Part shown: one piece after another, positions 16,494 through 25,582 of the stretch | How positions within the stretch are numbered: the stretch's first letter is position 1 | How the letters are laid out: the number at the start of each line of letters is the position of its first letter | DNA from: Mesorhizobium jarvisii | GTDB lineage: Bacteria > Pseudomonadota > Alphaproteobacteria > Rhizobiales > Rhizobiaceae | Assembly: GCF_003601985.1 (NCBI RefSeq) | Contig: NZ_QZXA01000001.1 | Coordinates: 620,001 to 684,000 of the forward strand | Length of the DNA stretch: 64,000 nucleotides | Direction of reading: 5' to 3' | Translations under genes and position numbers: made by a program | The notes under the pieces: model-generated | What the model was told of the DNA's origin: nothing | The model's database searches: none | The model's input: the letters and a program-made list of their open reading frames with translations, nothing else

Positions 16494-17984
16494 ATGGCAG
16501 TAGAAGACAAGAAATCCTATCTCATGTTGATCGACGGGAAGTTTGTCACCGGCGAAGCCGGTATGCGCCCGGTGATCAATCCGGCCAATGGCAAGGCCTT
16601 TGTCGACGTGCCCGAGGCAAGCCCGGATCAGGCTCGCCAGGCCATAGTAGCCGCCCGCAAGGCGCAGAAGGCCTGGGGGCTCAAATCACCTCTTGCCCGT
16701 GCGGCGATCATGAAGCGGATCGCGGTCCTGATCCGGCAGAACGCCCGGCATCTGGCCGAGGTGGTGGTCAGGGAACAAGGCAAACCGATCAATGAAGCAA
16801 TCGGTGAAGTCGGCGGCGCGGCCGAGTTCTTCGACTACCACGCCGAGTTTGCCCGTCGCATTCAAGGTGAGATCCTGCCGTCGGACTACGCGGGAGAACA
16901 GGTCTGGATACAGCGTGTGCCGGTAGGCGTCGTCGCCGCCATTATTCCATGGAATTACCCGAGCGCTCTGGTCAGCCGCAAGGTGGCGCCGGCCATGATC
17001 GCCGGCGACACCATCGTCATCAAGCCGCATGAAGACACGCCCCTTTCGGCGCTCGAAATGGCCCGCATCTTTGTCGAAGCGGGCGTGCCGGCCGGCGTGG
17101 TGAACGTCATAACGGGACGAGGTGAAACAATCGGCGAAGTGCTCTGCACCGAACCCGGCGTCGACCTCATCACCATGACCGGAAGCGTACCGACCGGCAA
17201 GCGCATCATGGCGAATGCGTCGCGCAATCTGACGCCTGTTTCGCTGGAGCTTGGCGGCAAGGCGCCATTCATCGTCCTGGCTGATGCCGATCTCGAGCTG
17301 GCGGTTCGTTCCGCGGCCACGTCGCGCTACATGAATTGTGGACAGGTCTGCATATGCAACGAACGCACGCTCGTTCACCGTTCGATTTACGATCAGTTCG
17401 TCACACGCTTCGTGGAATTCTCCAAGTCGCTCGTCGTCGGCGATCCGATGCAGGCAAATACGGATATCGGCCCGAAAGTCAGCCGTGACGAGCTGGAAAA
17501 GGTCGAGGCGGTCCTTGCGGAAGCCGTCGCGGGCGGCGCGAGGCTTGCTCTCGCAGGCGGGCGCCCGACCAAGGCGCCTATCGATGGTGGCTACTGGCTC
17601 AATCCGACCGTGCTGACCGACGTCACGCCTGACATGCCGATAATGACGCGCGAAATCTTCGGGCCGGTCGTGCCGATCATGCCATTCGACACTTTCGAGG
17701 AGGCGGTCAGCATCACCAATGCCAGCAACTATGGCCTGTCGGCCTATCTTTTCACCAATGATCTGGGCCGCGTCATGAACGCAGTGAACGAGGTTTCGTT
17801 CGGTGAGATCTACGTGAACCGGATTGGACCGGAAATGCTGCAGGGTTTCCATGTCGGCTTCCGCGAAAGCGGCCTGGGCGGTGACGACGGCGTGCATGGG
17901 CTCGAGAGCTACATGCGCAAGAAGACGGTCTACGTGAATTACTCGGGTGCCGCCACGGCGGCGTTGATGCCTTACGGGCGCTGA
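16494..17984 (+). CDS. NAD-dependent aldehyde dehydrogenase, AldA (lactaldehyde/glycolaldehyde)-like
   Basis: 496-residue cytosolic aldehyde dehydrogenase that oxidises a hydroxyaldehyde to the acid. The key residues are Asn154 in IIPWNYPSAL, Lys177 in IVIKPHE, Glu252 in SLELGGKAP and the nucleophile Cys286 in NCGQVCICNE. By eye the whole length follows E. coli AldA closely, including GRGETIG, MTGSVPTGKRIMA and the ending FRESGLGGDDGVHGL. In this operon it could oxidise threose, erythrose, glycolaldehyde or a related intermediate feeding the threonate kinase. It is followed by a binding-protein gene 75 bases on. Confidence 0.92.
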   Translation: MAVEDKKSYLMLIDGKFVTGEAGMRPVINPANGKAFVDVPEASPDQARQAIVAARKAQKAWGLKSPLARAAIMKRIAVLIRQNARHLAEVVVREQGKPINEAIGEVGGAAEFFDYHAEFARRIQGEILPSDYAGEQVWIQRVPVGVVAAIIPWNYPSALVSRKVAPAMIAGDTIVIKPHEDTPLSALEMARIFVEAGVPAGVVNVITGRGETIGEVLCTEPGVDLITMTGSVPTGKRIMANASRNLTPVSLELGGKAPFIVLADADLELAVRSAATSRYMNCGQVCICNERTLVHRSIYDQFVTRFVEFSKSLVVGDPMQANTDIGPKVSRDELEKVEAVLAEAVAGGARLALAGGRPTKAPIDGGYWLNPTVLTDVTPDMPIMTREIFGPVVPIMPFDTFEEAVSITNASNYGLSAYLFTNDLGRVMNAVNEVSFGEIYVNRIGPEMLQGFHVGFRESGLGGDDGVHGLESYMRKKTVYVNYSGAATAALMPYGR

Positions 17985-18059
17985 ACAGCGCCCGACCAGT
18001 ACGACCAGCCAGGTCGCCACCGGCCGTTGCGGCCGTTTCATCTGATCGGGAGGAATGAA

Positions 18060-19202
18060 ATGCACTATCGTGGATTTATGGCGGCCGCCTTGGCCTTGAC
18101 GCTATCGGGATTGGCCGCATCGTCGGCGCTCGCCGATGACACCATTCCACCGGAAGCAAAAGCCCTGCTCGAGCCGCTGCCCTTGTCGCCGAGGGGCCAA
18201 CCCGTCCCGGGCTTCCCGGACGGTCCGCCGGCGGTATCACCTGATGTGCTGAAATTCTCCGATCAGGACCTTGCCAAGCTCAAGGCGGGAAAATTTACCG
18301 CTGGCCTGGTGATGCACACCATGGATGCCGGCTGGCCTCAGTTGCAAGTCGCCGGAATCAGCAACACGCTCAAGGACCTGGGCATCGAAGTTGTCGGAAC
18401 CACCGACGCCAAATTCCAGCCCGGGCAGCAGATCAGCGATCTGGAGCAGATGATCGCCCGCAAGCCGGACGTGATCTTCTCGATCCCGATCGATCCGAAG
18501 TCTGAGTCCGAAGCCTACAAGAAGGCGGCGGCGGCAGGCATCAAGTTGGTTTTCATGGACAACGTCCCGGTCGATATGGCGCCGGGCAAGGACTATGTGA
18601 CCGTCGTCGCCTCCGACAACGAGAAGAACGCCTATTTCGCCGCGCAGGAACTTGTCGGGGCGATTGGCGGCAAGGGTGAGGTCGGCATCATCACGCTGGT
18701 TTATGATTATTACTACTCGGTCGCGGCCCGCAAGGTCGGTGCCTTGAAGGCGTTCGGTGAACATCCCGACATCAAGGTCGCCGATGTCGGCACCTTCACG
18801 GCGCCGGAGAAGGCTTACGAGGTCGCCACCGCAATGTTGACGGCGCATCCCGACATGAAGGGAATTTTCGTTGCCTGGGACACGCCCGCCCAACAGGTCG
18901 TGGCCGCGGCAAAGACGCTCGGCCGCGATATCGTCGTCACCACCAATGACATTGCAGCGGACAGCGCGCTGAACGTTGCACGTGGCGAATTTCTGGCCGT
19001 AGGCGCGCAGCGTCCCTACGACCAGGGCGTCGCCGAGGCCAAGGCAGCCGCGCTTGCATTGCTTGGACATGACGTCCCGCCATACATTTCGGTGCCGACA
19101 TTGCGTGTCAAGAAGCTCGACCTTCTCAGTGCCCTCAAGGAGGTCACCAAGGAAGATGCTCCCGCCTCGGTGGTAAAAATCTGCAACGGCGAATGCTTCT
19201 AG
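18060..19202 (+). CDS. CUT2 sugar ABC transporter substrate-binding protein with N-terminal extension
   Basis: 380-residue periplasmic receptor. The signal peptide HYRGFMAAALALTLSGLAAS is cleaved near ALA-DD. About 45 extra Pro-rich residues (LEPLPLSPRGQPVPGFPDGP) precede the type I binding fold, which starts FTAGLVMHTMDAGWPQLQ. The C-terminus ends in a probable disulfide pair (KICNGECF). Start ATG 18060 follows GGGAGGA. The extension is unusual for ribose-binding proteins. It may shape the ligand cleft or dock on the permease. It belongs with the ATPase at 19266 and the permease at 20846. Confidence 0.9.
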   Translation: MHYRGFMAAALALTLSGLAASSALADDTIPPEAKALLEPLPLSPRGQPVPGFPDGPPAVSPDVLKFSDQDLAKLKAGKFTAGLVMHTMDAGWPQLQVAGISNTLKDLGIEVVGTTDAKFQPGQQISDLEQMIARKPDVIFSIPIDPKSESEAYKKAAAAGIKLVFMDNVPVDMAPGKDYVTVVASDNEKNAYFAAQELVGAIGGKGEVGIITLVYDYYYSVAARKVGALKAFGEHPDIKVADVGTFTAPEKAYEVATAMLTAHPDMKGIFVAWDTPAQQVVAAAKTLGRDIVVTTNDIAADSALNVARGEFLAVGAQRPYDQGVAEAKAAALALLGHDVPPYISVPTLRVKKLDLLSALKEVTKEDAPASVVKICNGECF

Positions 19203-19210
19203 CCACTTTT

Positions 19211-19239
19211 CGTCGGCGGGTCCCAGCTGCCCGCCGACG
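19211..19239 (+). promoter_or_regulatory. Intercistronic hairpin between binding-protein and ATPase genes (system 2)
   Basis: CGTCGGCGGG and CCCGCCGACG form a perfect 10-base-pair stem with a 9-base loop, eight bases after the binding-protein stop codon. There is no U-run after it, so it is a likely 3'-end-protecting stem. Confidence 0.6.
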
Positions 19240-19265
19240 CTCACCAAGCGATCGAGAAAATCGTC

Positions 19266-20849
19266 ATGGCCGAAGCCAAAACCTCAACGTCCCGGAACGC
19301 GATCGTAGCGATGCAGCGCATCAGCAAGTCGTTTGGCGCGAACCGTGTTTTGTCCAATGTTTCGTTCGAGGTCATGGCCGGTGAAACGCACGCGCTGCTC
19401 GGCGAGAATGGTGCGGGCAAATCGACGCTCATGAAGATCCTCATGGGAGCCTATCGAACGGACGAAGGCCGCATTCTGTTCGCCGGAGAGGACGTCACCG
19501 CCTTGTCGCTTCGCGAGAGGATCGACCGCGGCATCGCAATGATCTTCCAGGAACTGAGTGTCTTGCCGAACCGCTCGGTTGCCGAAAACCTGTTCATCCT
19601 TCGCGAGCCGCTCGCCTTCGGCCTGCGCGTCGACGCCAGAAAAATGGTTCGCGATGCCCAGGCTCTGATCGAGCGGTACGCCTTCTCGCTCGATGCGTCC
19701 GCGCGTGTGGGCGATCTGGCCTTCGCCCAACGGCAGATGGTCGAGATCCTCAAGGCGATCTCGCGCGGCGCCAAGCTGCTCGTAATGGATGAGCCGACTT
19801 CGTCTCTGACCATCCACGAGGAAGAAACACTTTTCCGCACCATCGGCCAGCTAAAGCAGAACGGGATCGGTATCGTTTACATCAGCCATCGCATGGCCGA
19901 TGTGCTGCGGCTTTCGGATCGCATCTCGATCATCAAGGATGGGCGACTGGTTGGCCCGCTTGACCCGGACAGCACATCCATCGAGCAGATCGCTGCGATG
20001 ATGTCGCGGCCAAAGGGCGAAGCGTCGTTGCCCACCGTGGCGGCGCCTGCGAAACGCCCGCCGGCAATGCCGGTCGGGACGCCGGCTCTTGAGGTCCGCG
20101 ATCTGGCCACGTCGCGCAAGCTGTCAGCCGTATCGTTCTCGATCGATCCAGGCGAGATCGTCGGCCTTGCCGGGCTCGTCGGCAGCGGCCGCTCGACCTT
20201 GGGCAAGGCCTTATTCGGCATCCTCCCGGATGTATCCGGCCACATCACTGTCGCGGGAGAACCCGTTCGGCCGGGCAGCGTCAACGGGGCCATCGCTGCT
20301 GGTATCGCGCTTGTTCCCGAAGACCGTCGGCTCGAAGGGCTTGTCGGCGGGCGCTCGATCGAGGAGAACCTCTCCCTTCCCCGCCTTTCCGATTTCTCGC
20401 TGGCGGGTCCCTTTGGGCCGATGGCGAAGGCCCGGATAACCGCACTATTCCGACAATACCGCGACGACCTCAACATCCTGTGCCGCGGCCCCTTGCAGAA
20501 AGCCCAGGAGCTTTCGGGCGGCAATCAGCAGAAGATTGTCTTCGCAAAATGGCTGGCAATGAAGCCGAAGCTGTTGGTCCTCGACGAGCCAACCTCCGGG
20601 GTCGACGTCAATGCCAAGCGCGATATGCGCGAGCTTGTGCGCCGCACGGCCGGCGAAGGCGTCGCCGTGCTGCTCATTTCTTCGGAACTCGAGGAACTTC
20701 TGGATCTGTCCGATCGCATTCTGGTCATGGCGCAGGGGCTGATAACCCGCAGCATCGGCAGCGCGCACGACGAGGCTGGGCTGCGCGCGTTGCTGCAGGC
20801 CGAGGCCGCCAGACAAAGCAGCGCACGCGCCCAGGGAGTTGCAGCATGA
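19266..20849 (+). CDS. CUT2 sugar ABC transporter ATP-binding protein (RbsA-like)
   Basis: 527-residue double ATPase. NBD1 has Walker A GENGAGKST, FQELSVLPNRSVAEN (Q-loop region), signature LAFAQRQMVEILKAI and Walker B LVMDEPTSSL, then ISHRM. NBD2 has the family-typical P-loop GLVGSGRSTLGKAL, LVPEDRRLEGL, LSGGNQQKIVFAKWL and an intact Walker B LLVLDEPTSGVD. A Pro/Ala-rich linker of about 20 residues joins the halves. The stop overlaps the permease start (ATGA). It is the only one of the three transporters in this island with an unmodified NBD2 Walker B. Confidence 0.93.
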   Translation: MAEAKTSTSRNAIVAMQRISKSFGANRVLSNVSFEVMAGETHALLGENGAGKSTLMKILMGAYRTDEGRILFAGEDVTALSLRERIDRGIAMIFQELSVLPNRSVAENLFILREPLAFGLRVDARKMVRDAQALIERYAFSLDASARVGDLAFAQRQMVEILKAISRGAKLLVMDEPTSSLTIHEEETLFRTIGQLKQNGIGIVYISHRMADVLRLSDRISIIKDGRLVGPLDPDSTSIEQIAAMMSRPKGEASLPTVAAPAKRPPAMPVGTPALEVRDLATSRKLSAVSFSIDPGEIVGLAGLVGSGRSTLGKALFGILPDVSGHITVAGEPVRPGSVNGAIAAGIALVPEDRRLEGLVGGRSIEENLSLPRLSDFSLAGPFGPMAKARITALFRQYRDDLNILCRGPLQKAQELSGGNQQKIVFAKWLAMKPKLLVLDEPTSGVDVNAKRDMRELVRRTAGEGVAVLLISSELEELLDLSDRILVMAQGLITRSIGSAHDEAGLRALLQAEAARQSSARAQGVAA

Positions 20850-21793
20850 AACCGTCCTCGATGCCGATGCGCTCAGCTGCGATGGATTTTTTCCGCGATC
20901 ACATCACCTATGTGATCTTTCTGGCGATCACCCTCTATTTCGTCTTGTTCGCCCCCCACTTCGCGTCGGTCTCGACCGCAAGCGCGGTTCTGCGCATCAC
21001 TGCCATCGTCTCCGTGATGGCGATCGGCATGACGTTCGTCATCATCTGCGGTGAAATCGACCTGTCGGTCGGGTCGGTTGCCAGCTTCTCAGGCATGATC
21101 GGAGCCTTGCTGCTCGATCAAAGTGTCCCGACCTATGTCGCCGCGCTTCTGGTGTTGGGCACCGGGGCCGCGATCGGAGCAGTGTCGGGCTTGCTGGTTA
21201 CAAAACTGCGCATTCCATCGTTTCTCGTGACCCTTGGCATGTTGTCCATTTTTTCCGGGCTGGCGCTGACCATCACCGGCACCCGGCCAGTGTCGATCGT
21301 CGATGATGATTTTTCGAATCTGTTCTGGAACGGCAGTTTTCTGGCCGTTCAGGCACCGATCTGGTGGACGATGGTCCTTACGGCCGCCGGCTACTACCTG
21401 CTGCATCAGATGCCCTACGGCCGGCGTGTTTATGCAACCGGTGGAAATGCCGTCGCCGCGCGTTTTTCCGGCGTGCGCACGGACGGCGTCAAGATCTTCG
21501 CTTTTGTGTTGTGCGGCATGACCGCATCCCTTGCGGGCCTGATGCTCGCGGCCCGCTCCACGGCTGGCAATCCCAGCCTGGGAGCGGGTCTCGAACTGGA
21601 CGTGATCGCGGCCGTGATCATAGGCGGGACAAGTCTCTTTGGCGGCTATGGATCAATCGTCGGCTCCGTCGTCGGCGCAATCTTCATAGGCATTCTCGGG
21701 TTCGGTCTTCTCGTGCTCGGTCTTTCGACCAGCATCCAGGAGGTCATCAAGGGAGCCATCATCATCATTGCCGTCTCGTTGAACCGGCGTTGA
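20846..21793 (+). CDS. CUT2 sugar ABC transporter permease
   Basis: 315-residue RbsC-type permease with about nine membrane segments. The family signature IICGEIDLSVGSVASFSG is near residue 70, and GGTSLFGGYGSIVGSVVG and a hydrophobic C-terminus follow. ATG 20846 overlaps the ATPase stop by four bases; the longer frame upstream is a shadow of the ATPase. It completes transporter 2 (binding protein 18060, ATPase 19266). Confidence 0.93.
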   Translation: MKPSSMPMRSAAMDFFRDHITYVIFLAITLYFVLFAPHFASVSTASAVLRITAIVSVMAIGMTFVIICGEIDLSVGSVASFSGMIGALLLDQSVPTYVAALLVLGTGAAIGAVSGLLVTKLRIPSFLVTLGMLSIFSGLALTITGTRPVSIVDDDFSNLFWNGSFLAVQAPIWWTMVLTAAGYYLLHQMPYGRRVYATGGNAVAARFSGVRTDGVKIFAFVLCGMTASLAGLMLAARSTAGNPSLGAGLELDVIAAVIIGGTSLFGGYGSIVGSVVGAIFIGILGFGLLVLGLSTSIQEVIKGAIIIIAVSLNRR

Positions 21794-21924
21794 GGAGCGG
21801 ATCCAATGATCGGACCACATGCACGCATTCCAGAATTCGGCCTCCGCGGCGGTAGCCGCGGCGCAGGAAAGTTCAGTTTCAGTTTGAAAACCAGCGTCGC
21901 TGGAGAAACAGGGAGGAAAGTGAA

Positions 21925-23040
21925 ATGACCAGACGTATGACGCTTCTGATGTTGGGTGCTCTGGCTGCATCCACCGCAATGTTCACCAGTGCTTCGGCGC
22001 AAGACACCTACAAGCCCGGCTGCTATGCTCCTGCGCCAAACAGTGCCTCGGTGATCTCCTATCCGAAGAAGGCCGGACCCTACAAAATTGCCTTGGTCAA
22101 CGGATATGTCGGCAACGATTGGCGTGCCAATTCCATTCAGACCGCCAAGGCCTGGGGCGCCCGTCCCGAAATCAAATCCAAGCTGTCCGAGCTGAAGATC
22201 GTTTCGGTTGGCAACGATTCCACCGCGCAGATCTCGGCGATCGACAACTTCATCGCCGCCGGCTACGACGCCGTGATCATCAATGCCGTCAATCCCACCG
22301 CCTTCGACGCAGTGGTCAGGCGCGCCAAGCAAGCCGGTGTGGTGCTGGTGACCTATGACAATGTGCTCGACTCCGACCAGGTCGTGCAGATCAACGAAGA
22401 TCAGGTCGAGCTTGGCCGGATCAAGGCGCAGGCCGTGGTTGATGGCATCAAGGCCAAGAAGGGCAATGTTTCGGGTCAGGTTCTCGAAATCGACGGCGTA
22501 CCGGGCAACAGTGTCGACCGTGACAACCAAGCGGGATTCAGCGAGGTCTTCTCCAAATATCCCGAGCTAAAGGTGGTCAAGGTCGAGGGCGACTGGGATG
22601 TGGGCACGGCCTCGAAAGTGACATCCGACGCCATTGCGACCAACGGCAATTTTGATGGCATTGTTGTTCAAGAGGGCTCGGTTGGCGCACTCGAGGCGAT
22701 GGCCGCCGCGAAGCACCCGGTTGTCCCGGTCGGGTTCGATGCCGGCAACGGCACGCGCATGCTGGTCAACAAGGGTAAGTATCCTGGCATCACGGCTGCC
22801 CAGGCGCCGGCGCTGGCCGCTATGGCACTGGAGGCCTCGGTCGTGTTGCTGGAGGGCAATGCGCTGCCGCAGAAGGTGTTCCTGCCAATCCCCCAGAAGA
22901 ACAATGCGGATCTGGCGGAAGGCAAGGATTTTTTCCCCGATCTGCCAAAGACCTTCTACACGGCCACCGGCTTTCCGCAGTGTTTCCCTGTGTTCACGCC
23001 CGATGAGCTGAAAGGCCAGACGGCCGAAAACGCCAATTGA
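21925..23040 (+). CDS. CUT2 sugar ABC transporter substrate-binding protein
   Basis: 371-residue periplasmic receptor with a Sec signal (MTRRMTLLMLGALAASTAMF, cleavage near SASA-QD). A short leader containing Cys (YKPGCYAPAP) precedes the type I fold starting YKIALVNGYVGNDWRANS. It has AGYDAVIINAVNPTAFDAV and a second Cys near the C-terminus (GFPQCFPVF), so an N-to-C disulfide is possible. A strong GGGAGGAAA ribosome-binding site precedes ATG 21925. It heads the third transporter, 131 bases after the permease of the second. That gap contains nothing else I recognise. Confidence 0.91.
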   Translation: MTRRMTLLMLGALAASTAMFTSASAQDTYKPGCYAPAPNSASVISYPKKAGPYKIALVNGYVGNDWRANSIQTAKAWGARPEIKSKLSELKIVSVGNDSTAQISAIDNFIAAGYDAVIINAVNPTAFDAVVRRAKQAGVVLVTYDNVLDSDQVVQINEDQVELGRIKAQAVVDGIKAKKGNVSGQVLEIDGVPGNSVDRDNQAGFSEVFSKYPELKVVKVEGDWDVGTASKVTSDAIATNGNFDGIVVQEGSVGALEAMAAAKHPVVPVGFDAGNGTRMLVNKGKYPGITAAQAPALAAMALEASVVLLEGNALPQKVFLPIPQKNNADLAEGKDFFPDLPKTFYTATGFPQCFPVFTPDELKGQTAENAN

Positions 23041-23052
23041 GCCATGGCCCGA

Positions 23053-23080
23053 ACCTGGCTGGCGTTTAGGCCGGCCAGGT
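23053..23080 (+). promoter_or_regulatory. Intercistronic hairpin between binding-protein and ATPase genes (system 3)
   Basis: ACCTGGCTGGC pairs with GCCGGCCAGGT (11 pairs, one T-G) around the six-base loop GTTTAG. It starts 12 bases after the binding-protein stop and has no terminator tail. It occupies the same position as in the other transport operons here. Confidence 0.55.
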
Positions 23081-23099
23081 CGGCAGCAACGGAGCAAGC

Positions 23100-24623
23100 A
23101 TGGCCGATCGCTATGTTGAACTGAAATCGGTGTCAAAATCCTATGGCGGCGTTCCAGCGCTGACCGCAGTGGATTTCCGCTGCGAGCCGGGACGCGTGCA
23201 CGCCATTCTCGGCGAGAATGGCGCAGGCAAATCGACTTTGATGAAGTTGTTGGCAGGTGTCATCCAGCCGGACGCGGGAACGATCTCCATCGGCGGGCAG
23301 ACGGTGCGCTTCTCCTCCCCGCGGGAGGCGGCCGAACAGGGCACTGTCTGCATGTTCCAAGAGCTGTCGCTGATGCCGCATCTTTCGGTTGGCGACAATA
23401 TCGTGCTTGCGGCCCCGCGCACCCGGATGGGGATGATAGAGCGCAGCGTTTATCGTGAAGCGCGCGAGGCCCTGGATCTTGTCGGGGCCAAGTCGATCCC
23501 GCTTGGCGCTCGCGTTTCGGGCCTGTCCCTGTCGGAACGACAGCTTGTGGAAATCGCCAAGGCCGTGTTCCGCAAACCTAAGCTTCTTATCCTTGACGAG
23601 GCGACGTCAGCGTTGACCAGCGAGCTCGTCGAAACGGTGTTCGGTGTCCTCAGAATGCTGAAGGAGCAAGGTGTCGCGATCCTCTTTATTTCGCATCGCA
23701 TGCACGAGGTCGACGCCATCGCCGACCGCATATCCGTCTTCCGCAATGGCAGACATATCGAGACCTTCGACGTTGGCGCACGCACGACCGACGAGATCGT
23801 CGGCCTCATGATCGGGCGCTCGCTGGAAGAGCTCTTTCCACCACGCCGCGCGCCTGTGCCTGACACGGCGCCGGTCGTTCTGAATGTGTCGAACGTGAGC
23901 TGGGCAAGCCAGCTTGTCGATGTATCCCTGGCTGCGCGCGCGGGCGAAATTGTCGGGCTCGGCGGTTTGGACGCACAGGGCCAGCAGCAGATCATGCATG
24001 CCGTCTTCGGTGTACTGCGCGGCGTGACGGGCCGCATCACGCTCAATGGCAAGCGATTGAATGGTCTCAAGCCGCCGAGGGTGAAACAATCCGATATCGG
24101 TCTGGCGCTCGTGCCTGAGGATCGCAAGACCGAGGGGCTGATCCCCAGCATGTCTGTTGCGCAAAACATGCGCTTGGCGGTTCTTGGGCGGGCCCCCTTC
24201 GGCCTGCTTGACCTGGACGGCAGCAGCGAGGCCCGGCTGCAGGAACTGATCGAACGCCTGGCCCTGACCTACGGTTCGCTGGACGATCCCATCGCGACGC
24301 TGTCGGGCGGCAACCAGCAGAAGGTGGTGCTGGCCAAATGGCTTGTGCTGTCGCCCAAATGTCTGCTGCTGATGGACCCTACCCGCGGCATTGACCTGCC
24401 GACCAAGGCGCAGATCTACAGGCTGCTCACGGACTTGGCGGCCGAAGGAATGGCCGTGATCTTGCAATCAACCGACTATGAAGAACTCATCCACTTGTGC
24501 GATCGGGTGTACGTCTTCTACCGGGGCAGTGTGGCCAAGGAACTGACGGGGGATCACCTGACCGCCGATGCGCTCATAGCCGCCTCGATGAACGTGCACC
24601 TTCACGCCGGAGCCCAAGCATGA
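23100..24623 (+). CDS. CUT2 sugar ABC transporter ATP-binding protein (RbsA-like), NBD2 altered
   Basis: 507-residue double ATPase. NBD1 has Walker A GENGAGKST, FQELSLMPHLSVGDN, signature LSLSERQLVEIAKAV and Walker B LLILDEATSALT, with P changed to A in DEPT. In NBD2 the P-loop is fully degenerate (GLDAQGQQQIM). The signature LSGGNQQKVVLAKWL is kept, but Walker B reads CLLLMDPTRGID, with Met for the Mg-binding Asp and Asp for the catalytic Glu. Hydrolysis should be carried by NBD1. Its stop overlaps the next permease start. It serves two permeases (24620, 25582). Confidence 0.92.
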   Translation: MADRYVELKSVSKSYGGVPALTAVDFRCEPGRVHAILGENGAGKSTLMKLLAGVIQPDAGTISIGGQTVRFSSPREAAEQGTVCMFQELSLMPHLSVGDNIVLAAPRTRMGMIERSVYREAREALDLVGAKSIPLGARVSGLSLSERQLVEIAKAVFRKPKLLILDEATSALTSELVETVFGVLRMLKEQGVAILFISHRMHEVDAIADRISVFRNGRHIETFDVGARTTDEIVGLMIGRSLEELFPPRRAPVPDTAPVVLNVSNVSWASQLVDVSLAARAGEIVGLGGLDAQGQQQIMHAVFGVLRGVTGRITLNGKRLNGLKPPRVKQSDIGLALVPEDRKTEGLIPSMSVAQNMRLAVLGRAPFGLLDLDGSSEARLQELIERLALTYGSLDDPIATLSGGNQQKVVLAKWLVLSPKCLLLMDPTRGIDLPTKAQIYRLLTDLAAEGMAVILQSTDYEELIHLCDRVYVFYRGSVAKELTGDHLTADALIAASMNVHLHAGAQA

Positions 24624-25582
24624 TGACCTGGCTTCGCCAAAATGCCAGGGAAACGATCGCCGCGCTCGCGCTGGTGATACTGTTCGCTGGCTATATCGCC
24701 ATTCATCCGCGCGGCTTTTCGACCTATGTGGTTACCATCTGGTCGAACCAGGGAACGCTGCTTGGGCTCGCCGCGATCGCCCAGTTCTTTGTCGTTTTGG
24801 TCAAGGGCATAGACCTGTCGGTAGGATCAATCATCGCGCTGACCAACGTGATGGGATCCTTCCTCCTCAACGGATCTCCCACGTCGATTGCCCTTGGTAT
24901 GGCGGTGGTACTCACCGTCGGGGTGGCCTGCGGACTGGTCAACGGCATCGCGGTCGTCTACGGAGGGGTGCAGCCGATCGTCACGACCCTGGCGACGGGT
25001 GGCATATTCGGCGGCATCGCCCTGCTTCTGAGGCCAACGCCTGGAGGCAGCATTGATGAGACAATGTCGGACGCGCTCACCTATGCAGTGGCGGGCATCC
25101 CGGTCTCGGCGGTCATTCTTGTCATCGTTCTCGTCATATTGCTGATGCTTCTGCGCCGCACGGCCGTCGGCCTCGGCCTTTATGCTATCGGGTCGTCCGA
25201 ACAGTCGGCCTATATGACCGGCCTTCGCGTGAACCGGCTTAAGCTCGTCGCCTATGGCAGCAGCGGCTTTGTCGCGGCTCTCGCCGGCACCTATGTCAGT
25301 ATGGTTACGCTGACTGGCGATCCCAATATTGCGCCGTCCTACACGCTGAACTCGATCGCCGCCGTCGTGTTGGGCGGTGTTGCGCTAAGCGGTGGTGTTG
25401 GCAGCCCCCTCGGCGCGGTGATCGGCGCTTTGATCCTGAAGACCATCTCGTCGCTGATGTTCTTCTCCGGCCTGCCACCATTGGCGCAACCGTTCTTCGA
25501 GGGATTGATCCTCGCAACTGCAATTGCACTCGGCGCGCTCGGCGTTTTCCAGGTGCGCAGCCGGCTTGAGTTGTACCGCTGA
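24620..25582 (+). CDS. CUT2 sugar ABC transporter permease (first of a heterodimeric pair)
   Basis: 320-residue RbsC-type permease with the signature LVKGIDLSVGSIIALTNVMG near residue 65 and about nine membrane segments. GGVALSGGVGSPLGAVIG lies in the last third. ATG 24620 overlaps the ATPase stop (24621-24623); the longer upstream frame is a shadow. It is followed by a second, clearly different permease overlapping by one base, so the channel is probably a heterodimer. Confidence 0.92.
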   Translation: MMTWLRQNARETIAALALVILFAGYIAIHPRGFSTYVVTIWSNQGTLLGLAAIAQFFVVLVKGIDLSVGSIIALTNVMGSFLLNGSPTSIALGMAVVLTVGVACGLVNGIAVVYGGVQPIVTTLATGGIFGGIALLLRPTPGGSIDETMSDALTYAVAGIPVSAVILVIVLVILLMLLRRTAVGLGLYAIGSSEQSAYMTGLRVNRLKLVAYGSSGFVAALAGTYVSMVTLTGDPNIAPSYTLNSIAAVVLGGVALSGGVGSPLGAVIGALILKTISSLMFFSGLPPLAQPFFEGLILATAIALGALGVFQVRSRLELYR

